Assembly (NCBI GenBank): GCA_036454645.1
Contig: JAZHSQ010000005.1
Span: 11,172 to 75,171 of the forward strand
DNA length: 64,000 bases
Reading direction: 5' to 3'
DNA from: Olsenella_K sp036454645
Lineage (GTDB): Bacteria > Actinomycetota > Coriobacteriia > Coriobacteriales > Atopobiaceae
Position numbers and translations under genes: made by a program. This document shows, piece by piece, positions 8,235 through 16,319 of the stretch (position 1 is its first letter; every line of letters starts with the position of its first letter). The notes beneath the pieces are model-generated. The model saw nothing but the letters and a program-made list of their open reading frames with translations. It did no database searches and was not told the DNA's origin.

Positions 8235-8281
8235 GGACCCGCGCCGCACCTCCGGGCGCAGGCGAGAAGAACGTGCAAGAC

Positions 8282-8320
8282 GGGAGCCGCCCCGGGCCGC
8301 GATGGCCCGGGGCGGCTCCC
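8282..8320. terminator. Bidirectional terminator hairpin between nfnB and ecfT
   Basis: A perfect 17-bp stem (8282-8298 with 8304-8320) has a 5-nt loop GCGAT. It sits between two convergent genes. No T tract follows on either side, but the stem strength and convergent position support a shared terminator. Confidence 0.7.
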
Positions 8321-8387
8321 CGCATGTGGCGGCAGGCGCCGCGCGCCCTTCTCGCCCGCGCCTGCCCCGCCTGGGGCGGGCGCGGGC

Positions 8388-9134
8388 CTAGAGGGCGGCC
8401 CCGAGGACGACGAGCGCACAGGCGAGGGCGACGGTCGCCCGGTCGGCGCCCGCGAGCGGGTAGCGGCGGTAGCTGCTCTCGCGCGTCCTCAGGTAGAAGC
8501 CGCGCTGCTCAGCGGCGAGCGCGGTCGCGTCCGTCTTGCCCACGGAGCCGACCAGCAGCGGGACGCACAGCGGCAGCATCAGGCGCAGCTTGCGGAAGGG
8601 GTTCTTGGTGTCGTACTCGACGCCGCGGGCCGTCTGCGCCTCCATGATCGCGTTCATCTCCTGTCCGAAGACGGGCACGAAGCGCAGGGCCGTGGTGAAG
8701 GTGAAGGCGTAGCGGTACGGGACGTGCAGGACCTCGACGCAGGCGTTCGCCAGGTCGTTCAGGCGCGTCACGGTGAGCACGAGGATCAGCGGCAGGGCCA
8801 CGCCGAGCAGGCGCAGGCACGCCTTGCCGCCCGAGGTCAGCCCGTCCGTCGTCATCCACAGCAGGACGTGGTCGCCCCCGGTGACGAAGGCGCACTGCAG
8901 GGCGAGCATCACCGCTGCGACCGGCATCAGCACCTTGAGGATCGACCGCAGCCTGTCGGAGACGCCCGCATAGGCCCCCAGCGCGAGCGTCAGGGCGAGA
9001 ATCGCCGCGAGGACGGCCCAGGTGTCGGCGAGGAAGGTCGCCACGATGATGCCGGTGGCGAGCGCGAGCTTCGCCACCGGGTTCAGCCGGTGGAGGAGGG
9101 TGTCGCCCTCGACGTAGTCGATGACCCTAACCAT
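8388..9134 (-). CDS. ecfT: ECF transporter transmembrane component EcfT
   Basis: Integral membrane coupling protein of an energy-coupling-factor importer. The 248 residues contain several hydrophobic helices and the two coupling motifs that touch the ATPases, ARG in EAQTARGVEYD and the QRG variant in AAEQRGFYLR. It starts with ATG 9134 and overlaps the ATPase gene stop by 8 nt, so translation is coupled. It is the last gene of the S component-ATPase-EcfT operon and is followed by the 17-bp hairpin. An operon with its own A, A', T and S parts indicates a dedicated (group I) ECF transporter. Confidence 0.92.
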   Translation of the reverse strand: MVRVIDYVEGDTLLHRLNPVAKLALATGIIVATFLADTWAVLAAILALTLALGAYAGVSDRLRSILKVLMPVAAVMLALQCAFVTGGDHVLLWMTTDGLTSGGKACLRLLGVALPLILVLTVTRLNDLANACVEVLHVPYRYAFTFTTALRFVPVFGQEMNAIMEAQTARGVEYDTKNPFRKLRLMLPLCVPLLVGSVGKTDATALAAEQRGFYLRTRESSYRRYPLAGADRATVALACALVVLGAAL

Positions 9135-10908
9135 TGCGCACCATCTCCCCTATCGCGTCGACCAGGTCCCCCACCTGCGTGCGCCCGCCGAGGCGCACGT
9201 CCACGTCGGCGGCGAGCGCGGCGGAGAGCCGCGCGACCTCCGGCGCCCTCAGGCTCGCCCGGGCGAGGAGGTCGTCCTGGGCGAAGACCTCCTCCGTGGG
9301 CCCGCGCCCCACCACCCGGCCGTCCGCCATCACGAGGACGCGCTCGGCGAAGTCGGAGACGACCTCCATGTCGTGGCAGACCATCACGACGGCGCAGCCC
9401 CTCTCGGCCAGCTCGCGCACGGTGTCCATCACCGTCATGCACTCGCGGTAGTCGAGGCCGGCGGTCGGCTCGTCGAGGAGGACGACGCGCGGGTCCATCA
9501 CCACGACCGAGGCGAGGGCCACCATCTGCCGCTGGCCGCGCGAGAGCGCGAAGGGCGACTCGTCGGCGGGCAGCCCGAAGCGCTCCACGACCCTCCCCGC
9601 CCTGGCCAGCGCCTCCTCGCGCGCGACCCCGTGCAGCTCGGGGCCGAAGGCGACCTCGTCGATCACCGTGTTCTTGCAGAGCTGGCGGTCGGGGTTCTGG
9701 AAGAGCGTCGAGACCTCCCGCGCGAGGGTCGAGATCGGCGTCTTGCGGGTGTCCATCCCCGCCATCAGCACGCGCCCCTCCGCGGGGCGCAGCAGCCCAT
9801 TCAGGAGCTTGGTCAGGGTCGTCTTGCCGGCGCCGTTCTGCCCGATCACCCCGACGAGCTCGCCGGGGTAGACGCACATGTCCACGCCGCTCACGCCGTC
9901 GCCGGTGCCCGCGTAGGAGAAGCCCACGCCCTCCAGGCAGACCACGGGGTCGGCGCCCTCGGCGTGCGGGCGGCCCGCCGGCGCGTGCGGCGAGCGTGCG
10001 GAGCGCCCGGCGGCGCCCGAGGCCCCACCCCGCACGCCGGCGTCCGCGGGCGCGAGGAGCGCCGCCACGGCGTCGTGCGCCTCGGCGACGGTGAGGCTCG
10101 GCGGGGTCCCCGGCGCGAGCAGGCCCTTCTCCGCCAGGGAGTTGGTCACGCGCGCCACGCGCGGGCTGTCGACGCCCATGGAGCGCAGCTCCGCGCCGTG
10201 GGCGAAGACCTCGCGCGGGGTGCCGTCGAGCTCGACCCTGCCGTGCGACATCACGACCACGCGGTCGCAGTGCTCCGCGAGCAGGGCGACCTTCTGCTCG
10301 ATCACGACGACGGCGATGCCCTCGCGCTCGCGGACGTCCCGCAGCGTCTCGAAGACGAGCTCGGAGCTCGCGGGGTCGAGGGCCGCCGTCGGCTCGTCCA
10401 GCACCAGCGCGCGCGGGCGCAGCGCCAGGATGGCGGCGATCGCGACCTTCTGCTTCTGGCCGCCGGAGAGCGTCGAGATCTCGCGGTGCCTCAGGCCGGA
10501 GGCACCCACGGTGGAGAGGGCCTCCTCCACGCGCGCCGGGATCTGCTCGTGCGGCACGCCGAAGTTCTCGAGCCCGAAGAGCATCTCGTCCTCGACCACG
10601 GACGCGACCATCTGCGCGTCGATGTCCTGCAGGACGCTGCCCACGACGCGCGAGATGTCCGTGAGGCTCGCCTCGCAGGTGTCGCGCCCGTCGACCAGCG
10701 TCGCCCCGTAGAGGCTGCCGGCGAAGTGGTGCGGGATGGCCCCCGACATGGCGGCCGCCAGGGTGGACTTGCCCGCGCCGGAGGGGCCGATGACGCCCAC
10801 GAACTCGCCGGCGGCCACGTCGAGCGTCACGTGCTCGAGCGAAGGGGTGGGGGCGCCGGCGTAGGCGAAGCTCACGTCGCGCATCTGGATGATCGGGTCT
10901 CGCTGCAA
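9127..10908 (-). CDS. ECF transporter fused double ATPase (EcfA-EcfA')
   Basis: Two ABC ATPase domains lie in one 593-residue chain. Domain 1 (about 6-240) has Walker A GPSGAGKST, signature LSGGQ and Walker B LVLDEPTAALD. Domain 2 (about 325-560) has GQNGAGKTT, a degenerate signature LSRGQ and VLLDEPTAGLD. An Ala/Gly/Arg-rich linker joins them. Fused pairs of this kind power dedicated ECF importers such as YkoD-type systems. The start is TTG 10908, with GGAG 7-8 nt upstream; a later ATG (codon 9) lacks a ribosome binding site. It lies about 100 nt after the S component gene. Confidence 0.93.
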   Translation of the reverse strand: MQRDPIIQMRDVSFAYAGAPTPSLEHVTLDVAAGEFVGVIGPSGAGKSTLAAAMSGAIPHHFAGSLYGATLVDGRDTCEASLTDISRVVGSVLQDIDAQMVASVVEDEMLFGLENFGVPHEQIPARVEEALSTVGASGLRHREISTLSGGQKQKVAIAAILALRPRALVLDEPTAALDPASSELVFETLRDVREREGIAVVVIEQKVALLAEHCDRVVVMSHGRVELDGTPREVFAHGAELRSMGVDSPRVARVTNSLAEKGLLAPGTPPSLTVAEAHDAVAALLAPADAGVRGGASGAAGRSARSPHAPAGRPHAEGADPVVCLEGVGFSYAGTGDGVSGVDMCVYPGELVGVIGQNGAGKTTLTKLLNGLLRPAEGRVLMAGMDTRKTPISTLAREVSTLFQNPDRQLCKNTVIDEVAFGPELHGVAREEALARAGRVVERFGLPADESPFALSRGQRQMVALASVVVMDPRVVLLDEPTAGLDYRECMTVMDTVRELAERGCAVVMVCHDMEVVSDFAERVLVMADGRVVGRGPTEEVFAQDDLLARASLRAPEVARLSAALAADVDVRLGGRTQVGDLVDAIGEMVRNG

Positions 10909-10960
10909 GGTCGTAGCTCCTCAGTCGGGTGTGTTCGTGGGCGGCGCGGCGCGCCGCTGC

Positions 10961-10986
10961 GGGCGCCCGGAGCGTCCCGGGCGCCC
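10961..10986 (-). other. Intercistronic hairpin between S component and ATPase genes
   Basis: A perfect 10-bp stem GGGCGCCCGG/CCGGGCGCCC with a 6-nt loop lies in the 100-nt gap, without a T tract. It could stabilise the upstream message or reduce readthrough and so set the ratio of S component to ATPase; this is inference. Confidence 0.4.
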
Positions 10987-11008
10987 CTGGCGCCTCGCTC
11001 CGGGTGCG

Positions 11009-11584
11009 CTAGGCGCGGTGGAGGACCATGGAGAGCGGGAGGACGAGCGCCTGGACGACGATCGCGTTGAAGACCGCGGTGCCGAGGACGATGGGGGCCT
11101 TCACGAGCGCGGTCGCGACGGCGGCGCCCATGACGACGGAGCCGAGCACGGCGAAGAGCGCGCCGGAGACGAGCGTCGCGACGAAGGCCGCGACCAGCGG
11201 CGCCGCCGCGGCGCGGAGGCCGTCCCTCGTCATCAGGCGAACGACGCCGTACATGGCGAGGGCGCCCGCGAGCTCGGTCACGAAGTTGAGCCCCGGGATC
11301 GAGGTGGAGAGCTGGATCACCGCGGCGGAGAGCAGGCCGTAGAGGGCGGCCTGGCTCGCGCGGGCGTCGGTCAGGAGGATCGCGAGCGCGTAGGCGGAGA
11401 TGATGAACTGCGGCTTGATGCCGACGGCCGCCAGGGCGTTGCCGACCGTCATGTTCAGGATCGTGCCGGCGGCGAGCAGGACGGCCAGCAGCACCAGCGA
11501 GGAGACGTCCAGGACGCCGCGCTGCCTCGCCCCCTCGGAGACGGTGCGGACGGCGGTTGCGGTTGCGGTGGTCTGCTCGGTCAT
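11009..11584 (-). CDS. trpP: ECF transporter S component, probable tryptophan-specific TrpP-type
   Basis: Membrane substrate-binding subunit with five to six hydrophobic helices in 191 residues. The segment GIKPQFIISAYALAILL, a following glycine-rich helix and STSIPGLNF-TE align by eye with TrpP of Bacillus (MKPD-x-LLMM...ILL and FPAGQIPN). The strongest evidence for tryptophan is upstream: a leader peptide with three adjacent Trp codons and a terminator. ATG 11584 is preferred over the 52-codon upstream extension, which would run through the terminator. It heads an operon with its own fused ATPase and EcfT. Substrate remains an inference until tested; another ligand is possible on sequence alone. 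Confidence 0.72.
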   Translation of the reverse strand: MTEQTTATATAVRTVSEGARQRGVLDVSSLVLLAVLLAAGTILNMTVGNALAAVGIKPQFIISAYALAILLTDARASQAALYGLLSAAVIQLSTSIPGLNFVTELAGALAMYGVVRLMTRDGLRAAAAPLVAAFVATLVSGALFAVLGSVVMGAAVATALVKAPIVLGTAVFNAIVVQALVLPLSMVLHRA

Positions 11585-11658
11585 GGTGTCAGCCTCTCTC
11601 TGGGATTCGGGCGCGGGCCCGAGGGCTTGGGCGCAGTAGCTAGGGATCCGGTACGCAC

Positions 11659-11690
11659 AAAAAAGAGGCCCCCGGTCTCCCGGGGGCCTC
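11659..11690 (-). terminator. Intrinsic terminator of the tryptophan attenuator
   Basis: On the minus strand an 11-bp stem GAGGCCCCCGG/CCGGGGGCCTC with a GAGA loop is followed directly by T6 (complement of A 11659-11664). It lies about 75 nt before the trpP ATG and 30 nt after the leader peptide stop, the normal place for an attenuator. Confidence 0.9.
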
Positions 11691-11720
11691 CCTGCGCCCC
11701 TTTGACGTGGCGCACGAGCC

Positions 11721-11795
11721 TCACAGTCGACCGACGGCAAGGACGGGGCACCACCACCAGCTCATGTTGGAACGAACGTCGATCATGCCGGCCAT
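11721..11795 (-). CDS. Tryptophan leader peptide (24 residues, WWW)
   Basis: A 25-codon reading frame starts at ATG 11795 with a perfect AGGAGG (complement of 11802-11807) 6 nt upstream. The peptide is MAGMIDVRSNMSWWWC followed by eight residues ending in VGRL and TGA. Three consecutive TGG codons lie at residues 13-15 (complement of 11751-11759). The strong ribosome binding site, the codon run, the following terminator and the downstream transporter together mark it as a regulatory leader peptide, not a functional protein. It is too short for usual gene calling. Confidence 0.88.
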   Translation of the reverse strand: MAGMIDVRSNMSWWWCPVLAVGRL

Positions 11796-11836
11796 GGTGC
11801 ACCTCCTCGCCTGGGTCTGCCCGTGCATTGCTGCGC

Positions 11837-11866
11837 ACTATACGCCGCGCCTCCCGGCCCGCGCAA
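11837..11866 (-). promoter_or_regulatory. Promoter of the trp leader-ECF operon
   Basis: On the minus strand TTGCGC (complement of 11861-11866) and TATAGT (complement of 11837-11842) are separated by 18 nt. The predicted start is near 11830, giving a 35-nt leader before the leader-peptide ATG. The -10 match is five of six. Confidence 0.65.
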
Positions 11867-11935
11867 GCCGGATCGCCGAGAAAACCCGCCCGACCCGAGC
11901 TTGTAACACGCAAGAAAAGCGCACGCGAAGCCACC

Positions 11936-11951
11936 GGCCGCCACGGCGGCC
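11936..11951 (-). terminator. Hairpin after the GT2 gene
   Basis: A 6-bp stem GGCCGC/GCGGCC with a 4-nt loop lies about 33 nt after the glycosyltransferase stop; a CTTTTCTTG stretch lies about 16 nt further on. It could separate this gene from the ECF operon promoter; support is weak. Confidence 0.35.
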
Positions 11952-11983
11952 GACGCCGCGCCCCGGGGGCCGCGAACGGACCT

Positions 11984-13063
11984 CTACCTGTTGGCCTTGA
12001 GGGTCGCGAACATGCGCGCGTCGTGGTCCTTCACGAAGGAGATGAACCTGCCCTCGTGATAGGCGAGCCGCGCGTTCTTGGTCTTGATGGGGTTCAGCAT
12101 GGTCCGCATCATGAGGGTGCGCGGGCGGGCGAGCCTCACGGCGAGCTGCGCGCGATCGCTCGTGATCATCTGCTCGATCAGCCTGAGCTTCTCGTCCATC
12201 GGGTAGGTGCACTCGGGGTTGCAGACGTTCTCGATGCAGCCGACCAGCCGCTCGACGTAGCGACGCTGCACGACCTCCATGCTCGCAGGGTCCCCGTCGA
12301 GGCCCCAGTGGTGGTAGAGGTCGAGCATCCAGCCGTGCTCCTCCTCGCGCTTCTCGTACATGTCCGGACGCCAGCGGCTCGTCTCGGACTCGCTGCGCTG
12401 CCGGATGAAGTGGTAGTAGGGGCACTCGATCACGCCGACGCGCTCCACGTCGCGGATGTAGTCGAGCACGAACGGGAAGTCGTCCCAGAAGGTGTCCCTG
12501 AAGCGGATGCCGAGCCGCTCGATGCGCTCGCGCAGGAAGAGCTTGTTCCAGGGCGGGTAGAGCAGGTTCTGGTCGAAGAGCTGCCAGGCCGCCGCGCGGA
12601 ACTCCTGCTGGGTGGCGTAGACGGCCGAGGGGCGGCTCTTGACCTCGGAGGTGTGCTGGCTCTCCTCGCCGTAGTAGGTGTCGATGTAGAAGCCGGAGAC
12701 GACGAGCTCGAGGCTGTCGCGCTCGGCGAGCGCGACCATGTCCTCGAGCATGGTCTCCTCGGCCCAGTCGTCGGCGTCCATGAAGTAGACGTACTTGCCG
12801 CGCGCGTGCGAAAGCGCGAGGTTGCGCGCCGCGGGAGCGCCGCCGTTCTCGGTGTGGAAGTCAACGATGCGCAGGTCGTGCCTGGTGCACTGGCGGATGA
12901 CGTCGCCCGTGCGGTCGGTGGAGCCGTCGTCCACCACGAGCAGCTCGAAGTCCGTGAGCGTCTGGCGCTGGAGTGACTCGATGGCCCTGCGCACGTACCC
13001 CTCGACGTTGTACGCCGGGATGATGACGGAAACCATGGGATAGCACTTGTCACCTAACGGCAT
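11984..13063 (-). CDS. Family 2 glycosyltransferase
   Basis: A 359-residue inverting GT-A glycosyltransferase, probably for cell-wall or capsular polysaccharide. The N-terminus has VSVIIPAYN, VVDDGSTDRT and the DxD motif in YFMDADDW, with the GGAPAARN loop between. No transmembrane segment is evident, so it is probably cytosolic or membrane-peripheral. The C-terminal 130 residues are charged and of unknown role. ATG 13063 is taken with a weak AGGT ribosome binding site; ATG 13036 (start of MVSVIIPAYN) is the alternative. The gene stands alone between truA and the ECF operon, so donor and acceptor cannot be named. Confidence 0.87.
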   Translation of the reverse strand: MPLGDKCYPMVSVIIPAYNVEGYVRRAIESLQRQTLTDFELLVVDDGSTDRTGDVIRQCTRHDLRIVDFHTENGGAPAARNLALSHARGKYVYFMDADDWAEETMLEDMVALAERDSLELVVSGFYIDTYYGEESQHTSEVKSRPSAVYATQQEFRAAAWQLFDQNLLYPPWNKLFLRERIERLGIRFRDTFWDDFPFVLDYIRDVERVGVIECPYYHFIRQRSESETSRWRPDMYEKREEEHGWMLDLYHHWGLDGDPASMEVVQRRYVERLVGCIENVCNPECTYPMDEKLRLIEQMITSDRAQLAVRLARPRTLMMRTMLNPIKTKNARLAYHEGRFISFVKDHDARMFATLKANR

Positions 13064-13205
13064 TCACTACCTGCTTCGATATGGGTTCAGCTAAATGACA
13101 AGAACTAATCTACCAGCACCCCTCGGGGCGCATGCCGAAAGGCCACGCGGCCCGTCCGAATTCAAACGAAGCACAAATCGCCAGGACGCGCCGCCCGCGC
13201 GAGTG

Positions 13206-14114
13206 CTACCACAGCCGCTCGAGGGAGCCCGCAGGGTATGAGACGCCCTCGAGGACGAGCCCGGAGGCCGGAGCCGTCGGCCCCGCGGCGGCCCTGTCGC
13301 GCGCCGCGAGCGCGGAGGCGAGCCACGCGGCCCCGCGGCGGCCGCGCCCGACCTCCACCAGCGAGCCCACGATGACCCTGACCATGTTGTGCAGGAAGGC
13401 GTTTCCCGCCACGTCCACGCACACGAGCGGCTCCCCCGCCTCGACGACCCGGCTGACCTCGACGGAGCGCAGGTAGCGCGAGGTCGATCGTCCGGCCTCC
13501 TCCATGAGGTTGGCCGACGAGGCCTTGCAGAAGCTCCTGAAGTCGTGCTCGCCGACGAGCGCGCGCGCCGCCTCGCCCATGGCGTCGGGGTCGAGCTCGC
13601 CCCTGAACCACCAGCTGTGGTCCCAGGCGAGAACGGGACGGGCGTTGCCCGTCGCTATCCGGTAGCGGTAGCGACGCTCGAGCGCGTCGAAGCGGGCGGA
13701 GAATCCCGCGCGCGCCGAGAGGACCCCACGAACGGAGACGTCCTCGGGCGTGAGCGCCATGAGCGAGCGCGCGAGCCTCCGCGCCTCGCGCCCCTCGAGC
13801 TCCCCCTCCGCGAGCGGCACGGACACGTACTGCCCGAGCGCCGACACCCCGGCGTCGGTCCTGCCGGCGCACTCCATCTCGACCGGGCGGTGCAGCAGCG
13901 TCTCGACCGCGCGGCGGAGCTCGCCCTCGACGGTCCTCTCGCCCGGCTGCTCCGCGTACCCCGAGAAGGCCGCGCCTCGGTAGCCGACCTCGAGGACGAG
14001 GGTCGAGGCCGCCGGCATGCCGCCCACGGTCGCCACCCGCCGCTCCGGCTGGGGCCCACGACGCGCGAGGGGCTCCGCGAGGCCCTCGCACCTCTCGGCT
14101 GGTGTCACGTCCAC
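13206..14114 (-). CDS. truA: tRNA pseudouridine synthase A
   Basis: Converts U38-40 in the anticodon stem of many tRNAs to pseudouridine. The catalytic Asp is in CAGRTDAGVSALGQ; other TruA landmarks are RYRYRIATG and GNAFLHNMVRVIVG. The start chosen is GTG 14114, with GGGGAG a few nt upstream. This gives about 35 residues ahead of the conserved domain (STLVLEVGYRG), and an internal ATG at codon 33 could be the real start. It follows rplQ as in many bacteria but is cut off from it by a strong terminator. Confidence 0.94.
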   Translation of the reverse strand: MDVTPAERCEGLAEPLARRGPQPERRVATVGGMPAASTLVLEVGYRGAAFSGYAEQPGERTVEGELRRAVETLLHRPVEMECAGRTDAGVSALGQYVSVPLAEGELEGREARRLARSLMALTPEDVSVRGVLSARAGFSARFDALERRYRYRIATGNARPVLAWDHSWWFRGELDPDAMGEAARALVGEHDFRSFCKASSANLMEEAGRSTSRYLRSVEVSRVVEAGEPLVCVDVAGNAFLHNMVRVIVGSLVEVGRGRRGAAWLASALAARDRAAAGPTAPASGLVLEGVSYPAGSLERLW

Positions 14115-14176
14115 GCCTCTCCCCTTCCTGCCCTCACACGGTCGCTACGTCCCTCAGAGCCTAGTCCATCGGCACG

Positions 14177-14207
14177 AAAAAGGGGACCCCGATCTCTCGG
14201 GGTCCCC
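14177..14207 (-). terminator. Terminator of the alpha operon after rplQ
   Basis: A perfect 11-bp stem GGGGACCCCGA/TCGGGGTCCCC with a GAGA loop is followed by T5 on the minus strand. It lies 22 nt after the rplQ stop, the classic end of the S10-spc-alpha string. Confidence 0.92.
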
Positions 14208-14229
14208 CAGGTGGTGCTTCGCGGGAGCG

Positions 14230-14706
14230 CTACTCGGCGTCGCCCTCGGCGGCCTCGGCCTCGGTAGCCTCGACGGCCTCGGTCTCGGCGGGAGCCTCGA
14301 CCGGCTCGACCTTGGAGACGGTGGCGGCCTGCTTGGGGGCCACGGCCTCGGTCACGAGCTCGATAATGACGACCTCGGCGTTGTCGCCCTTGCGGGGGCC
14401 GAGCTTCATGATGCGGGTGTAGCCGCCGTTGCGGTCGGCCCACATGCCCTGCGCGGCCTTCTCGAAGACCTCGCGGACGATCTCCTTGTCGCCCACCTTG
14501 GCGATGGCAAGGCGACGGGAGGCGAGGTCGCCCTTCTTGGCCCAGGTGATGACGCGGTCGACGTCGCTGCGAATCGCCTTGGCGCGCGGCTCGAGCGTCT
14601 TGATGCGGTCGTTGGCGAGCAGGGCGGCGACGAGGCTCTTCTTCATCGCCTTGGTATGGCTGGCGTCGGTGCCGAGCTTCATGCCCCTCTTCTTGTTGTG
14701 CCTCAT
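14230..14706 (-). CDS. rplQ: 50S ribosomal protein L17 with acidic tail
   Basis: Large-subunit protein near the exit tunnel. The N-terminal MRHNKKRGMKLGT-x-HTKAM signature and R-GGYTRIMKLGPRKGD identify L17. Total length is 158 residues; the last ~40 form an Ala/Glu/Val-rich acidic tail (EAVEATEAEAAEGDAE) beyond the normal ~115-125-residue core. It is the last gene of the alpha operon, 36 nt after rpoA, with a strong terminator behind it. Such acidic tails on L17 occur in other Actinomycetota; no function is claimed. Confidence 0.97.
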   Translation of the reverse strand: MRHNKKRGMKLGTDASHTKAMKKSLVAALLANDRIKTLEPRAKAIRSDVDRVITWAKKGDLASRRLAIAKVGDKEIVREVFEKAAQGMWADRNGGYTRIMKLGPRKGDNAEVVIIELVTEAVAPKQAATVSKVEPVEAPAETEAVEATEAEAAEGDAE

Positions 14707-14742
14707 GGTCTAGTTGCTCCTAACAAATTCTAACGGCGTGTC

Positions 14743-15684
14743 CTAGGCCTTGAGGCCAAGGCCCATGGCCTCGAGCTTGTCCTTGACTTCCTCGATGGAC
14801 TTGACGCCAAAGTTACGAATGTTCAGAAGGTCGTTCTCAGAGAACTCGACGAGCTGGCGCACGGAGTGGATCCCGGCGCGCTTGAGGCAGTTGTAGGAGC
14901 GGACGGAGAGGTCCAGGTCCTCGATCTGCTTGTCAAGCTCGGTGTTGTCCTCCTCGGTGCCCGTGGCGAAGATCGAGGCGTCCTCGACGGGCTCGTCCTC
15001 GTCGGCCAGGCCCATGAACGCCGTCATGTGCTGGTTGATGATGTTGGCGGCCTCGACCACGGCGTCGCGCGGGGAGATGGAGCCGTTGGTCTCCACCTCG
15101 AGGACGAGACGGTCGTAGTCGGTGTGCTGCCCGACGCGGCAGGGCTCGACGACCTTGGCGCACCTGACGACCGGGGAGTAGAGCGAGTCGACGTCGATGA
15201 GGCCAATGGGGTCCCCCTCGCGCTCGTTCCTCTCGCCGGAGACGTAGCCGCGGCCGGTCCCGATGCGCATCTGCATCGTGAGGTGGGCGCCCTCGCCGAG
15301 CGTGCAGACGAGGTGCTCGGGGTTCACGAGCTCGAACTCCGCCGGCACGACGAAGTCCCCGCCGGTGACCTTCGCGGGTCCGTCGATGTTGATGGTCGCG
15401 ACGGCCTCGTCGCCCGTGCCCATGTCACGGAAGACGAGCCCCTTCACGTTGAGAACAATGTCGGTGACGTCCTCGTAGACGCCAGGGACGGTGGTGAACT
15501 CATGCTGAACGCCGTCAATCTGGATGGCCTGGACGGCCGCACCCTCGAGGGAGGAGAGCAACACGCGTCGCAGCGAGTTACCAAGCGTGTCGCCATAGCC
15601 GCGCTCAAGTGGCTCGGCCGTGACGCGCGCGAGGTTGTCGCTGATCTCTTCCACCGACACCTCAGGTCGGATGAATTCGGACAT
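14743..15684 (-). CDS. rpoA: RNA polymerase alpha subunit
   Basis: Scaffold for RNA polymerase assembly. The N-terminal domain has RGYGDTLGNSLRRVLLSS. The C-terminal domain (about 245-313, SVRSYNCLKRAGIHSVRQL then FGVKSIEEVKDKL) is the helix-hairpin-helix that contacts upstream DNA and activators. ATG 15684 has GGAGG 6 nt upstream and gives 313 residues. A TTG four codons earlier is ruled out because it overlaps that ribosome binding site. It lies between rpsD and rplQ as in other alpha operons. Its C-terminal domain closely resembles a segment near the end of RpoC in this window. Confidence 0.98.
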   Translation of the reverse strand: MSEFIRPEVSVEEISDNLARVTAEPLERGYGDTLGNSLRRVLLSSLEGAAVQAIQIDGVQHEFTTVPGVYEDVTDIVLNVKGLVFRDMGTGDEAVATINIDGPAKVTGGDFVVPAEFELVNPEHLVCTLGEGAHLTMQMRIGTGRGYVSGERNEREGDPIGLIDVDSLYSPVVRCAKVVEPCRVGQHTDYDRLVLEVETNGSISPRDAVVEAANIINQHMTAFMGLADEDEPVEDASIFATGTEEDNTELDKQIEDLDLSVRSYNCLKRAGIHSVRQLVEFSENDLLNIRNFGVKSIEEVKDKLEAMGLGLKA

Positions 15685-15707
15685 GTATACCTCCAACCAG
15701 GTATCTG

Positions 15708-16301
15708 CTACTTGGAGTACAGGTTGACGATGAGCTGCGCGTCGATGTCCAGGTCGATCTGGTCGCGCGTCGGGAGCTGCAGGACGGTGCCCTGGAGCTT
15801 CTCGAGGTCAACCTCGAGCCAGGAGGGGACGGCCATGTGCTCAGTGGCGATCAGCGCCTCCTTGATGGGGAGGAGGTCCTTGAACTTGGGGGCCACGGCG
15901 ACGACGTCGCCGGCCTTCACCTGGTAGGAGGGGATGTCCACGCGACGGCCATTGACGGTGATGTGGCCGTGGCGGACGGTCTGGCGGGCCTCCTTGCGGG
16001 TCCTGGCGAACCCGAGGCGGAAGACCACGTTGTCGAGGCGGGACTCGAGGATCGTCATCAGGTTGTCGCCCGTGATGCCCTCAACGCGAAGCGCCTTGTC
16101 GTAGTACGCGCGGAACTGCTTCTCCAGAACGCCGTAGATGAACTTGGCCTTCTGCTTCTCGCGCAGCTGCAGGCCGTACTCGCTCTCCTGGCGGCGACGG
16201 CGCCTGGGCTGGCGCTTGGATTCCTTGTTGATGCCCATAACCACGGGGTCGATGCCGAGCTGACGGCACCTCTTGAGGACAGGGGTCCTATCTACTGCCA
16301 T
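15708..16301 (-). CDS. rpsD: 30S ribosomal protein S4
   Basis: Primary 16S rRNA binder that nucleates small-subunit assembly. The 197 residues carry the S4 RNA-binding domain (RLDNVVFRLGFARTR-EARQ, then HGHITVNGRRVDIPSY). Only one Cys (KRCRQLG) is in the N-terminal region, so this is the zinc-free form. Gene order rpsM-rpsK-rpsD-rpoA-rplQ is the standard alpha operon, in which S4 often acts as translational repressor; I see no specific pseudoknot here. Confidence 0.98.
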   Translation of the reverse strand: MAVDRTPVLKRCRQLGIDPVVMGINKESKRQPRRRRRQESEYGLQLREKQKAKFIYGVLEKQFRAYYDKALRVEGITGDNLMTILESRLDNVVFRLGFARTRKEARQTVRHGHITVNGRRVDIPSYQVKAGDVVAVAPKFKDLLPIKEALIATEHMAVPSWLEVDLEKLQGTVLQLPTRDQIDLDIDAQLIVNLYSK

Positions 16302-16319
16302 TGCTTCTGTCCTTCCTTA

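Larger units (their letters stand above)
11659..11830 (-). promoter_or_regulatory. Ribosome-mediated tryptophan attenuator leader
   Basis: Leader RNA from the presumed start (~11830) to the terminator. Three alternative pairings can be seen. GUGCCCC (complement of 11745-11751, overlapping and directly after the Trp codons) can pair with GGGGCGC (complement of 11694-11700). The latter can instead pair, through GGGGC, with GCCCC in the 5' arm of the terminator (about 11683-11687). A ribosome stalled on the Trp codons would mask the first segment, free the second and block the terminator. This is the classic trpL logic, deduced from complementarity only; no folding was run. Confidence 0.75.

Noticed and set aside
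11585..11740. A 52-codon N-terminal extension of the S component gene
   Set aside because: It would translate through the T6 terminator and the attenuator stem; ATG 11584 begins the membrane protein naturally.
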